Shown in pieces: positions 18,259 to 27,310 of a DNA stretch of 64,000 nt. The stretch spans positions 46,881 through 110,880 of the forward strand of contig JAGUVW010000061.1 in assembly GCA_020062665.1 (NCBI GenBank), written 5' to 3'. Made by a program: the position numbers and the translations under genes. The stretch is from Pseudomonadales bacterium. GTDB lineage: Bacteria; Pseudomonadota; Gammaproteobacteria; Pseudomonadales; Ketobacteraceae. How positions within the stretch are numbered: position 1 is the first letter of the stretch; each line of letters opens with the position of its first letter. The notes under the pieces were generated by a model, which saw only the letters and a list, made by a program, of their open reading frames with translations, was not told where the DNA came from and made no database searches.

Positions 18259-19287
18259 ATGATCCGTTCTGACCGAGTTCTGAAAGGATTGCCCGAGTTG
18301 TATCAGATGGATCGTTGGCTGGAACAGGATGACCTTCCCTACGCGGTGCAGACGCTCACCGCCATTGAAGTCGGTAGCGACTGTCTTCCGGTTTACTGTT
18401 TCCAACTCGGTAATCCCAATCCCAAGGCACCCACGCTCATTTTTACCGGTGGTGTGCACGGTGTTGAACGCATCGGAACCCAGGTGCTGCTGTCATTCAT
18501 GCACACGCTGTTCGAGCGCCTGGACTGGGATGAAAGCATGGAAGATCTGCTGCGCCATGTGCGTCTGTTGTTCGTTCCGCTGGTCAATCCCGGTGGCATG
18601 CTCACCCGGCGCCGTTCAAATCCCAACGGTGTCGACCTGATGCGCAATGCACCCATCGACGCGCAAGGGAACGTGCCGTTCATGCTCGGCGGACATCGGG
18701 TGAGTCGCTATTTGCCGTGGTATCGCGGCCGTCGTCATTCACCGATGGAAAACGAAGCCAGCGCGCTGCTCAATCTGGTGGAAGAAGTTGTGCTGCAATC
18801 GGAATTTGTGATTTCACTGGATTGCCATTCCGGTTTCGGTCACCAGGATCAGGTGTGGTTTCCTTACGCCTACACACCCGACCCGTTCGACGATATCGGC
18901 GAAATGTTTGCGCTACGTCTGCTGTTCCGCCGCACTCATCCCAACTTCGGTTTCTACAAGATCGAGCCGCAATCCCGTCACTACACCACGCACGGCGATC
19001 TGTGGGATCACATCTATCGCAAGACGCTGAATCGTCGCGCCGGCGTCTATCTGCCGCTGACGCTGGAAATGGGAAGCTGGTTGTGGGTGAAGAAGAATCC
19101 GTTGCAGATCTTCAATTCAATGGGCATCTTCAATCCGGTGTTGCCTCACCGGCATGAGCGCGTGTTGCGGCGCCATCAGTGTCTGATGGAGTTCCTGATT
19201 CGCGCCGCCCGCAGTTTCAAAAACTGGCTGCCCCATCCGGCTGATCGCCGCGACTGGATGCATCAGGCGATTGAGCACTGGTACTGA
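18259..19287 (+). CDS. M14-family zinc carboxypeptidase-like protein (DUF2817-like)
   Basis: The start at 18259 (MIRSDRVLKG) is the first sensible ATG, with GAGGA 13 bp upstream; a frame extending to 18100 overlaps msrA and lacks family residues. The 342-residue protein has FTGGVHGVERIGTQ near residue 68, giving the HxxE zinc ligands of M14 peptidases. The third ligand His is in DCHSGFGHQ near 192, and a catalytic Glu is likely in LTLEMGSW near 273. NPGGMLTRRRSNPNGVDLMRN matches the substrate-pocket region of succinylglutamate-desuccinylase/carboxypeptidase relatives. No signal peptide is seen, so it is probably cytoplasmic. Its 3' end overlaps the convergent olsA gene by 71 bp. Substrate unknown. 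Confidence 0.8.
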   Translation: MIRSDRVLKGLPELYQMDRWLEQDDLPYAVQTLTAIEVGSDCLPVYCFQLGNPNPKAPTLIFTGGVHGVERIGTQVLLSFMHTLFERLDWDESMEDLLRHVRLLFVPLVNPGGMLTRRRSNPNGVDLMRNAPIDAQGNVPFMLGGHRVSRYLPWYRGRRHSPMENEASALLNLVEEVVLQSEFVISLDCHSGFGHQDQVWFPYAYTPDPFDDIGEMFALRLLFRRTHPNFGFYKIEPQSRHYTTHGDLWDHIYRKTLNRRAGVYLPLTLEMGSWLWVKKNPLQIFNSMGIFNPVLPHRHERVLRRHQCLMEFLIRAARSFKNWLPHPADRRDWMHQAIEHWY

Positions 19288-20035
19288 CACTGGCGCGGGC
19301 GTGCAGCCATTCCAGTTGCTGCGCCATCTCCTGCCGGATGCCGGCGACCTGACGCTCCAGCGATTCCGCCAGCAGTGGTCGCGCCTTCAGCACCACAACG
19401 GTAACCTTGATGCGCGGATAGGACAGCAGATTCCAGATGTGTCGCGTGAACTCATCATCGCCGATAAACGCTACCGGATTGTGGTCGAGCCCCTCTACTG
19501 AATAATGGATCACGACCGGGCAGACCTGGGTTTCAACATGATCGCAGGCATGAAACAACTTGCGATGAAACCGTAGCAGCGAACGGCCATCACTGGATGT
19601 ACCTTCGGGAAAGAACAGCACGGAACGGCCAGCCTGCAGGTAGTCCGCGATCTGGCGTGTGACCCGGTTGGTATCACCAGATCCCCGTTGAATGAACAGC
19701 GTACCGGTACCGTTGGCCAGATGCCCTACCAGCGGCCATTTCTTCACTTCCGCCTTGGACAGAAAATTGACCTGTGTCAGCCCGCCGATGACCGGAATAT
19801 CCGTCCACGAAACATGATTGCTGACGAACAGCATGCCGGTGGCAGATTTTTCCGGCAGCGTGCCGATGACCTCGATCTCCATCCCCAGCAAGCGCGTAAT
19901 GCGAAAAAGCCACCAGCGTTTGGTGGCTTTCAGAGCCCGGTTGCCGTTGTCCCAGAGTCCGCCGGTCAGCACCAGCAACACCAGGCCCAGCAGAATGTGC
20001 CCGAACAGCCGGGCAGCCTTGAACGATCTCACCAT
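19217..20035 (-). CDS. olsA: Lyso-ornithine lipid O-acyltransferase (PlsC family)
   Basis: The start at 20035 shares one base with the olsB stop (TGATG), and the preceding longer frame is rejected. The 272-residue protein has an N-terminal membrane helix (LFGHILLGLVLLVLTGGL) and the PlsC acyltransferase motifs NHVSWTD (HxxxxD, near residue 75) and FFPEGTSSDG (near 142). PlsC-type enzymes acylate glycerophosphates. Because this one directly follows olsB in a coupled pair, I assign it as OlsA, which adds the second acyl chain to lyso-ornithine lipid; OlsA proteins can also act on lysophosphatidate. The last 71 bp overlap the convergent peptidase gene, so the Ser-rich tail (ASVSTSAQSPDASS) may be dispensable. 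Confidence 0.85.
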   Translation of the reverse strand: MVRSFKAARLFGHILLGLVLLVLTGGLWDNGNRALKATKRWWLFRITRLLGMEIEVIGTLPEKSATGMLFVSNHVSWTDIPVIGGLTQVNFLSKAEVKKWPLVGHLANGTGTLFIQRGSGDTNRVTRQIADYLQAGRSVLFFPEGTSSDGRSLLRFHRKLFHACDHVETQVCPVVIHYSVEGLDHNPVAFIGDDEFTRHIWNLLSYPRIKVTVVVLKARPLLAESLERQVAGIRQEMAQQLEWLHARASVSTSAQSPDASSRGDQPDGAASF

Positions 20036-20829
20036 CAGGCCGCTTCCTGGGTTTTCAGGAAATGCTTGGCGTAACGGTTTGCCACGTTGCTCACATCCAG
20101 CAACACGAACACATCGGCGACATTGAAATCCGGGTCCCAACAGGCTTCACCGCAAATGCGCGCGCCCATGCGGGTGTAGGCTTTCAGCAACGGCGGGAAT
20201 GCCACTTTGGCGTTCGCATCCAGCGTCGTGACTTGCATCGGCAGCAAAGGCTCTACGCGGAATTCCTCGTCTGCCATGAACTGATCGCGGATTACCTGCA
20301 TGATGTTGGTGTAGTTGGCGCCGCCATCATTCAGCGAAATACTGGCGCAGCCGAACAGGTACTGGAAATCATGATCCTGCATGTACTTCGCCAGGAATGA
20401 CCACAGCACCGCGATGGTGGCACCGTTGCGATGCTCTGGATGAATGCAGGTGCGACCGATTTCCAGGAAACGACCGGGGCGATTGACGATACGATCGATC
20501 TTGAATTCGTGACTGGAATAGTAATGGCCAAAGCGCTCAGCCTGATCGCTGGTCAGCACGCGCGTATATCCTACGGGCAGACCTGTCGCTGTGTCGCGCA
20601 CCACCAGATGCAGGCACACATCATCCATCTCGTCGGCGTCGATGGGCTGGCCATTCCAGCGCATATTCACCGGCAGTGTGACGTTGTATTCCTCGCAGAA
20701 AATCTCGTAGCGCATGCGCTGCACTTCGCGAATATCTTCCAGCTCAGTCAGAAATGAAGCTTCAATTCGGGGACGGCGGGTGGGAAGGGACGTGGTGGTT
20801 CCGTGCAACACATTGTCGTTCTGCAGCAT
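20035..20829 (-). CDS. olsB: L-ornithine N(alpha)-acyltransferase (GNAT fold)
   Basis: This 264-residue protein has OlsB/GNAT features: RYEIFCEEY near residue 40, GYTRVL, the acyl-ACP-binding segment FLEIGRTCIHPEHRNGATIA near 121, LFGCASI near 158 and the C-terminal LLKAYTRMGARICGEACWDPDF. OlsB transfers a 3-hydroxyacyl chain from ACP to ornithine in the first step of phosphorus-free ornithine lipid synthesis. It is coupled to olsA, which completes the pathway. GGAGG lies 6 bp before the ATG. A PHO-box-like sequence 70 bp upstream agrees with the known induction of ornithine lipids by phosphate limitation in several bacteria. A general hemolysin-type acyltransferase annotation is the alternative, but the olsBA pairing argues for OlsB. 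Confidence 0.87.
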   Translation of the reverse strand: MLQNDNVLHGTTTSLPTRRPRIEASFLTELEDIREVQRMRYEIFCEEYNVTLPVNMRWNGQPIDADEMDDVCLHLVVRDTATGLPVGYTRVLTSDQAERFGHYYSSHEFKIDRIVNRPGRFLEIGRTCIHPEHRNGATIAVLWSFLAKYMQDHDFQYLFGCASISLNDGGANYTNIMQVIRDQFMADEEFRVEPLLPMQVTTLDANAKVAFPPLLKAYTRMGARICGEACWDPDFNVADVFVLLDVSNVANRYAKHFLKTQEAA

Positions 20830-20898
20830 CTTAGCCTCCGCATCAAGCTGTGCTGGGGCTAATGTAGAAGTGTCATGTTGCGCTCAGGTTAATGAGTG

Positions 20899-20916
20899 AT
20901 GAACTAATTATGACAA
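20899..20916 (-). promoter_or_regulatory. PHO-box-like sequence upstream of olsBA
   Basis: Read on the minus strand, TTGTCATAATTAGTTCAT matches 13 of 18 positions of the PhoB box consensus CTGTCATAWAWCTGTMAY. The first 7-bp half is nearly perfect, the second is weaker. It ends 70 bp upstream of the olsB ATG, a normal promoter distance, with only a weak -10-like ATTAAC after it. Confidence 0.5.
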
Positions 20917-20957
20917 TGTCACAATCCAGATGACGGGGTTGTAACAAGATGTGGAAA

Positions 20958-20976
20958 GGGCCGGAAATACCGGCCC
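20958..20976 (-). terminator. Hairpin after the chalcone-isomerase-like gene
   Basis: GGGCCGG and CCGGCCC form a 7-bp GC-only stem around the loop AAATA, 14 bp past the stop of the minus-strand gene. Read on the minus strand it is followed by only TTT, so it is a weak intrinsic terminator. Confidence 0.55.
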
Positions 20977-20989
20977 GTGAATTAACGAT

Positions 20990-21556
20990 TCAGCCTTTCT
21001 GGCCCAGCATTTCGGCTTTCAGACTCTTTTGTGCAGGCTGGTCAGACAGCCAGATACCGAAAAGCGCCTGCTTGAACGCCTCGCCAGCCACGGTGTTTTT
21101 CAGCTGACTGTTTTTGTAGATCTTCACGCCCTCGCCAGGCACATACACCATCTCGAACACATCGCCTTTTTTGATCGGCTCCTTGAAGGTGGCAAGGAAC
21201 GCATCGATCTGCGGCTGCAGCGGAGCAGTGTTGCCGTGGGTGGCATTTTCGAAGCCTTCCAGCGTGGAGTTGGTCATGCGCTCGCTGGTTACCATGTTGG
21301 ACACCATCTCCAGGCGGATGGCCATTTCATCTTCCTGCATGATGATCTTGACGGCATCGTTGTCGCGCTCCTTTAGATAGAGGGCACCCACGTACAGATC
21401 CATCATCCATTTTTCCCGCACCCCGGCGCCATTGAGCTTTAGCTCACTGGCCCCATCGTTCTTCAATGTATCCGGCACATTCACGCCGGCGACCTCGGCC
21501 GCGTATATAGATGAAGACAGCAGCGTGGCCGCCAGAAATACTCCTACTTTTTTCAT
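20990..21556 (-). CDS. Secreted chalcone-isomerase-like protein
   Basis: The start at 21556 has GAGGA upstream and opens with a signal peptide (MKKVGVFLAATLLSSSIYA, cleaved after AA). The 188-residue protein matches the chalcone-isomerase-like family of bacterial periplasmic proteins: LKLNGAGVREKWMMDLYVGALYL near residue 40, then MTSERM-like segments, KGDVFEMVYVPGEGVKIYKN near 130 and ALFGIWLSDQPAQKSLK at the end. The fold is known to bind fatty acids in plants; bacterial members have no proven isomerase role. It stands alone, with a terminator hairpin behind it. Fatty-acid or lipid binding in the periplasm is inference. Confidence 0.8.
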   Translation of the reverse strand: MKKVGVFLAATLLSSSIYAAEVAGVNVPDTLKNDGASELKLNGAGVREKWMMDLYVGALYLKERDNDAVKIIMQEDEMAIRLEMVSNMVTSERMTNSTLEGFENATHGNTAPLQPQIDAFLATFKEPIKKGDVFEMVYVPGEGVKIYKNSQLKNTVAGEAFKQALFGIWLSDQPAQKSLKAEMLGQKG

Positions 21557-21995
21557 TGTTTTATCCTCGTATTCAAAATGCGAACATCCCCCGAAACGGG
21601 AGCGCCAATCCCTGTTGGCGGAAGTCATCATACCGGGTTTTATTTGCCCATAAATGGGACTTCTGTTGCATTTTGGTCTCCCTGCTCCAAGTGTGGATAC
21701 GGCCCCGTGATTGTAGTGGCAGGCCGAGCCCTGGCGCCCGTCATAACCAGTTGTTTTTCCGCAATTCCCGCGGCTTGTAGTGGGCGTCCAGGTTGGCTGG
21801 AATGACACCGTTGAGTGCCGGAATTGCTATTGACCTAAATGACATAAAACGGCAAGATACCGTGCGTTTTCGGCCGGCGACCCGCTTTGCCCGCCCAAAT
21901 CCAGCTGAAATCACTGGTGAAGGGATCCTGCCCACCGCCCTGATGGGTACCCACCACCGTCAATCCACACCTAGTTTATGTAAGCCGAGGATTCC
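21557..21995. other. Divergent intergenic region between the chalcone-isomerase-like gene and etfBA
   Basis: No gene-like frame with family features lies in these 439 bases. For etfB, a -35-like TTGACC at 21830-21835 is followed after 17 bp by the poor -10 CAAGAT at 21853-21858. Near it is a small inverted repeat ACGG-N7-CCGT (21849-21863). No PsrA-type CAAAC-N4-GTTTG box was seen. Confidence 0.5.
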
Positions 21996-22741
<746 letters not shown>

Positions 22742-22745
<4 letters not shown>

Positions 22746-23671
22746 GCGTTCTAGTATATGCCGAACACGACAACGCCAGCCTGAAGGCCGCTACCCTCAA
22801 CGTGGTTGCTGCTGCCCAGAAGATTGGCGGTGAAATCACAATCCTGGTAGCCGGTTCCGGCTGTGGCGCCGTTGCCCAGCAAGCTGCAAAAGTCGCCGGT
22901 GTTGCCAAGGTTCTGGTCGCCGACAACGCAGCCTATGCACACCAGCTGGCTGAAAACGTTTCCGCTCTGGTTGCTGAAGTGGGCAAGGGTTACAAGCACA
23001 TCCTGGCCGCTGCTACCACCACCGGCAAGAACTTCCTGCCCCGCGCAGCCGCTCTGCTGGATGTTCAGATGATTTCTGAAATTTCCGGTGTGGTGAACGC
23101 CACCACTTTCCAGCGTCCGATCTACGCCGGTAACGCCATCGCCACTGTTGAATCCGCTCAGGCGATCAACGTGCTGACCGTGCGTGGCACTGCATTCGAT
23201 CCGGCAGCTGCTGAAGGCGGTTCTGCTGCGATTGAAAATCTGTCTACTGCAACTGACGCTGGTGTTTCCAGCTTCGTGGGCGAAGAAATCGCGAAGAGCG
23301 ACCGTCCCGAACTGACTGCAGCCAAGATCGTCATCTCTGGCGGCCGCGGCATGCAGAACGGTGACAACTTCTCCATGCTGTACAAAGTGGCTGACAAGCT
23401 GGGTGCAGCTGTAGGCGCTTCCCGCGCTGCGGTTGACGCAGGCTTTGTTCCCAACGACATGCAGGTCGGCCAGACCGGCAAGATCGTGGCTCCTGAGCTG
23501 TATGTGGCGGTCGGTATTTCCGGCGCCATCCAGCACCTGGCGGGCATGAAAGACAGCAAAGTGATCGTGGCCATCAACAAGGACGAAGAAGCCCCCATCT
23601 TCCAGGTGGCGGACTACGGCCTGGTGGCAGACCTGTTCCAGGCAGTTCCCGAGCTGGAAAAACTGGTCTGA
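22742..23671 (+). CDS. etfA: Electron transfer flavoprotein subunit alpha
   Basis: The 309-residue protein begins [20 protein letters not shown], typical for EtfA. The C-terminal FAD domain shows [13 protein letters not shown] near 200, [17 protein letters not shown] near 222, [29 protein letters not shown] near 245 and [23 protein letters not shown] near 278. It forms the FAD-carrying heterodimer with EtfB. The two genes are translationally coupled and end at a strong terminator. Confidence 0.96.
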
Positions 23672-23690
23672 TCCCTTGATCGATACAAAA

Positions 23691-23717
23691 AACCCGGTGA
23701 ATGCCGGGTTTTTTTTT
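23691..23717 (+). terminator. Intrinsic terminator of etfBA
   Basis: AACCCGG and CCGGGTT form a 7-bp stem around TGAATG, followed by seven more T. It lies 19 bp after the etfA stop. Confidence 0.92.
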
Positions 23718-23762
23718 GGCAGTATCTGGAAACATTATTTCAATAACAAAAAGGTTGGGTGT

Positions 23763-24515
23763 ATGAAAGTGACTAAGCCTATTCTGGTTTTGGCTTGTGC
23801 GGTGTCCTGCTCTGGTGTGGCCAATGCAAACTGGCTGGACGGAAGCCCTTATGTGGCTGGCGGATTGAGCTACACCATTTATGACGGACTGGACGACGTT
23901 GCTTCCGATGGCGATAGCGTTGACTATCAGCGTATAACCAAGAATACCTTCGGATTCATGGGGACAGCAGGCTGGGCTTTTCATGGCGGCTATTCACTGG
24001 AAATCTCCTACGCCGATTTTGGTGAGTTTGAAATCAACGAAGCCGTTGACGTTGGTGCTGGCCGCCTCGAAACAAAGGTTACCGGCAGCTTTACCGGAAA
24101 AAGCATAGGGATGCGCTACGACTGGTTGCAGTCGGACTCGATGAATGTCTATGGACGCTTCGGGGTTATGCGCTGGGAAGCAGCCTGGGAGTCCGATGTG
24201 GTTTATGCGGAACCTGGACTGAAGGAAACCAGCCGCCTGGAGTCCGACACAGACGGATCAGACCTGTATGCAGCGGTGGGTGGGCAATATGAAATCATGC
24301 GAAATTTGTTTGCATACGCAGAAGCCTACTATCTCGATGCCAATTTTGACAAAGATGGCTTCTCGACCAAGGAGCGGGTTTACGCCGTTTTCGGCGGGGT
24401 GATGTATCGTTTCGGTGACGTTGCCCGCCCCTCCGGTACAACAGACAGGCGTACTCGCGAAGTCACCGCCTGCGATCCCAAATACAAAGACATCAGCGGA
24501 ATAATGTGCGAGTGA
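23763..24515 (+). CDS. Outer-membrane beta-barrel protein (OmpA/OmpW-like size)
   Basis: The start at 23763 gives a clean signal peptide (MKVTKPILVLACAVSCSGVA, then NA|NW); the longer frame from 23676 would cross the etf terminator. The 250-residue protein has repeated aromatic-ended strands: SPYVAGGLSYTIYDGL, GGYSLEISYADFGEFE, MNVYGRFGVMRWEAAW, LYAAVGGQYEIM, LFAYAEAYYL and VYAVFGGVMYRFG. This is the pattern of a small 8-stranded barrel of the OMP_b-brl type. After the barrel, a short tail has two Cys (TACDPKYKDISGIMCE) that could form a disulfide. Function is not evident. Confidence 0.7.
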   Translation: MKVTKPILVLACAVSCSGVANANWLDGSPYVAGGLSYTIYDGLDDVASDGDSVDYQRITKNTFGFMGTAGWAFHGGYSLEISYADFGEFEINEAVDVGAGRLETKVTGSFTGKSIGMRYDWLQSDSMNVYGRFGVMRWEAAWESDVVYAEPGLKETSRLESDTDGSDLYAAVGGQYEIMRNLFAYAEAYYLDANFDKDGFSTKERVYAVFGGVMYRFGDVARPSGTTDRRTREVTACDPKYKDISGIMCE

Positions 24516-24546
24516 GCGTCAGCGCTATCCCTCGCATCAAGAGACA

Positions 24547-24576
24547 GAAGAAAGGAGCCAATCGGCTCCTTTCTTC
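24547..24576. terminator. Bidirectional terminator hairpin
   Basis: GAAGAAAGGAGCC and GGCTCCTTTCTTC form a perfect 13-bp stem with the loop AATC, between convergent genes ending at 24515 (+) and 24602 (-). The outer A/T-rich arms can serve as the U-tract on either strand. Confidence 0.8.
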
Positions 24577-24601
24577 TTGCTAACGATCCGGTTTATCCCG
24601 A

Positions 24602-24850
24602 TCAGGCAGTCTCGTGCTGCCGAATCATCTTGTAGAGCTCATCCTTCAGTTTGAGGCGCGCCTTCTTTTTGCCTTCCAGATATTCGTCGCTGGTATTTTC
24701 CACGCCGGTTTCGATGCGCAGCACCTCGTGATCAACCTCATGGTATTCGTCAAACAGGCGAGAGAAGTGGTGGTTGTTCAATTTCAGCGTGTGGATCGTG
24801 TCTTTCTTGTCGGGAAATTCCTGTAGCAGGTTGTGCTTTTCCAGAGACAT
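24602..24850 (-). CDS. YdcH/DUF465-family small protein
   Basis: The 82-residue protein beginning MSLEKHNLLQEFPD matches the YdcH (DUF465) family: NLLQEFPDKKDTIHTLKLNN, HHFSRLFDEYHEVDHEV and the C-terminal KKARLKLKDELYKMI. It is largely helical and charged with no signal peptide, so cytoplasmic. A frame 13 residues longer (to 24889) exists, but family members start at MSLE-type sequences. Function is unknown in the family. Confidence 0.8.
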   Translation of the reverse strand: MSLEKHNLLQEFPDKKDTIHTLKLNNHHFSRLFDEYHEVDHEVLRIETGVENTSDEYLEGKKKARLKLKDELYKMIRQHETA

Positions 24851-25070
24851 TCGGTGAGCCCTTCTGTTGTTGTCAATGAATCGCAGCATACCTCGCAGGG
24901 GCTATGACCCGGTTGACGCATATCAACCGCAATGGACATTCATGCATGCAACCAGGGAAGCGCGAACCGCTGATCGAAATGGTCAGAGGGCGCGGTAGTT
25001 TCGGTCATTCCGCCGCCGGCAGGCGCAGGGTAGACTCCATGGTCAACTATCCATCGATTGAGGGCGGGCG

Positions 25071-25670
25071 GTGGCCAATCCATTGAATAGTAAAGAACTA
25101 TCCGCACAGATTCAGGCCGGCCTGGCGCCGCTGAATAGACGTGCCTTCCTCAAAGCCGGGTTGGGTGTTGCGGTTGCGGCCTCCTCGGCGCTGACGCTGG
25201 GGTGTTCCAGCGAGGTGGCGGTCGATCCGGCATTGAAGGCGCTGTCGGCGAGCCAGCAGGCGCTGTTCCAACGCATGATGCACGTTCTGCTGCCCACTCA
25301 GGGCACTACGTTGGCCTCGGTTGATTCGGTGCCCGTGCTGGCCAATATCAATCACCTGTTTGCCGGGCTCGACGCCAAGGTGCTGGGCGATCTCGAGGGC
25401 GCGACGATGCTGTTCGAACACGGTTCTCTGTTGCTGGGCGGACACTTCAGCCGCTTCACCCGGCTCGATGATCCGGATGCTCTGGCATACATCGAGTCCT
25501 GGCAGAATGGCAACAGCCTGCAGCGCGGCATTGTTACCACGCTCAAGAAGATGATCTATGCCTCTTACTGGCGCGACGAAAAAACCTGGGCGCCGGTGGA
25601 TTACGACGGCCCGGTGTCCGACCGCTGGGGCCTTCCTTCCCTGGGCAATTCGCCCCTTCCTGCAGAATGA
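25071..25670 (+). CDS. Tat-exported small subunit of a GMC dehydrogenase (gluconate 2-dehydrogenase subunit 3-like)
   Basis: The protein of 199 residues starts at a GTG preceded by GAGG. RRAFLKAGLGVAVAASS near residue 23 is a twin-arginine signal, ending LTLGCSS, so it could also be lipidated at Cys44. The rest (LSASQQALFQRMMHVLLP, LEGATMLFEHGSLLLGG, GIVTTLKKMIYASYW) resembles subunit 3 of membrane-bound gluconate/sorbitol dehydrogenases. The final Met-Ser start of the GMC oxidoreductase overlaps its stop by 4 bp. I infer that it carries the flavoprotein partner to the periplasm by hitchhiking, since the GMC protein has no signal of its own. No cytochrome c subunit is present. Confidence 0.72.
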   Translation: MANPLNSKELSAQIQAGLAPLNRRAFLKAGLGVAVAASSALTLGCSSEVAVDPALKALSASQQALFQRMMHVLLPTQGTTLASVDSVPVLANINHLFAGLDAKVLGDLEGATMLFEHGSLLLGGHFSRFTRLDDPDALAYIESWQNGNSLQRGIVTTLKKMIYASYWRDEKTWAPVDYDGPVSDRWGLPSLGNSPLPAE

Positions 25671-27229
25671 GCATCATGACTGAATCGGTTCAACTGAAAG
25701 TTACAACGGCTCGCGATATCCAGCAGGCGTCGCTGTCGCTGACGGCGGATGTGGTGGTGGTGGGCTCTGGCGCTGGTGGTGCCGTGATGGCCTATGAAAT
25801 GGCGAAGGCCGGCAAGAAGGTGATTGTGCTGGAGGCCGGCCCTTATGTGCCGTCTTCCCAGTTCAACGAAAAGTTTCCCGACATGCTGGAGCTGCTCTAC
25901 GCCGATCACGGCAACCAGGCCACCTCCGGCGGTGATCTGCTGGTGTTGCAGGGCACCTGTATTGGCGGCTCCACGGTGGTGAATGGTTGCGTGGCGTTTC
26001 GCGTGCCGGATTTTATTCTGGCGGACTGGCAGCGGGATTTTGGCCTTACCAATCTGACGGTGGAGGCGCTGGCACCGTATTTCGACAAGGTGGAAAAGAA
26101 TCTCGCCATTCACGAAAACCAGGAGCACGAGATCAACCAGAACAGCCGCAAATTGCGCGATGGCGCGAAGGCGTTGGGTTGGTCGGTGAAGCCGCTGCGA
26201 CGCAACATTCGGGATTGCGCGCTCACCGGGCACTGCCTGTCCGGCTGCAAGACCGATCGCAAGCAGTCGATGCTGGTGACGTATCTGCCGTGGGCGTCCC
26301 ATCTTGGCGCCGAGATTTATGCGGACACCCGCGTGACGAAAATTCATGTGAAAGATGGCGCGGCTACCGGTGTGAGTGCGGAGGTGACCGACCCCAAATC
26401 CGGCCGCAAAGTTGCGGACGTGACGGTGAATGCAAAGGTGGTCGTCGCGGCGGCCGGCGCCATCCAGACGCCACTGCTGTTCCTGAACAGCAGCATCGCC
26501 AATTCCAGCGGACAGATCGGCAGGAATTTCGCCTGCCATCCATCCACCATGGTGGTGGCGGAGTTCGATCAGGATATTCACACCTGGCGCGGTGCGATGC
26601 TGGGTGTGTACGTGGATGAATTCGAGCATCCCAGCAAGGGCGGCTTTGTGCTCGAAGGCGGTGGCGCCGGGCCGGTGGAAATCGGCATGTCCACCGAGCC
26701 GGGCACGGGGTCGGTGTATCTGGATTTCATGTCGCGCGCAAAAAACTATGCGTCCTGCGTGACGCTGATTCACGACCACAACGTAGGTCAGGTGCGTCTG
26801 GAAGACGGTCGCAAGGTGATTGACTACTCGATTGCCGACAGCGATTTTCCCGCGATGAAAGCAGCGCTCAAAGCGGCCGCCAGAATCTATTTTGCGGCTG
26901 GCGCCAAGCGCGTGTTCCTGCCGACGGTGGATCGCCGCGTGGTGGAGTCGGCGGATCAGATCGACGCGGTGGTGGACGGTGTTGTCAACGAACCATTTGC
27001 ATTCCGGATGGTGTCCTATCATCCGCAAGGTACCATGCGCATGGGGTCAGACAAGAGCAAGGCCGTGGTGAATCCCTGGGGCGAGACCCACGATGTGAAC
27101 CGTCTGTTCGTGGCCGACGCCAGCCTGTTCCCCACGTCGCTGCTGGTGAATCCGCAGGAAAGCGTGTATGCCATGTCCCATTACATTGCCGATCATATCC
27201 TGAAGGACAAAGCCGCTTACTTCGCCTGA
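25667..27229 (+). CDS. GMC-family FAD-dependent oxidoreductase
   Basis: This 520-residue protein has the FAD Rossmann motif VVVGSGAGGAVMAYEMAKAG near residue 28, the GMC segment GTCIGGSTVVNGCV near 97 and GAIQTPLLFLNSS near 262. The catalytic His is in YHPQGTMRMG near 455, and the C-terminal LFVADASLFPTSLLVNPQESV follows. The Cys-rich insert DCALTGHCLSGCKTDRKQS near 185 is typical of the subfamily acting on long-chain alcohols or cholesterol-like substrates. With the Tat-exported partner encoded just upstream it probably acts in the periplasm as an alcohol dehydrogenase feeding the respiratory chain. The alcohol substrate is not readable; proximity to FadL and MaoC genes fits lipid or alkane-derived alcohols. 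Confidence 0.88.
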   Translation: MSIMTESVQLKVTTARDIQQASLSLTADVVVVGSGAGGAVMAYEMAKAGKKVIVLEAGPYVPSSQFNEKFPDMLELLYADHGNQATSGGDLLVLQGTCIGGSTVVNGCVAFRVPDFILADWQRDFGLTNLTVEALAPYFDKVEKNLAIHENQEHEINQNSRKLRDGAKALGWSVKPLRRNIRDCALTGHCLSGCKTDRKQSMLVTYLPWASHLGAEIYADTRVTKIHVKDGAATGVSAEVTDPKSGRKVADVTVNAKVVVAAAGAIQTPLLFLNSSIANSSGQIGRNFACHPSTMVVAEFDQDIHTWRGAMLGVYVDEFEHPSKGGFVLEGGGAGPVEIGMSTEPGTGSVYLDFMSRAKNYASCVTLIHDHNVGQVRLEDGRKVIDYSIADSDFPAMKAALKAAARIYFAAGAKRVFLPTVDRRVVESADQIDAVVDGVVNEPFAFRMVSYHPQGTMRMGSDKSKAVVNPWGETHDVNRLFVADASLFPTSLLVNPQESVYAMSHYIADHILKDKAAYFA

Positions 27230-27310
27230 AGTTCGTGAAGCCGACCGTCGCCAGCGGGCAGGGCGCAGTTGACTTATACTGCGCTTATGCCATTGGCACG
27301 GGACAGGCTC

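Noticed and set aside
21557-21995. PsrA-type operator before etfB
   Set aside because: No CAAAC-N4-GTTTG or close variant was found; only a weak unrelated inverted repeat.
24904-25086. 60-codon plus-strand frame before the Tat-signal gene
   Set aside because: Runs into the next gene start in another frame and has no protein-like features.
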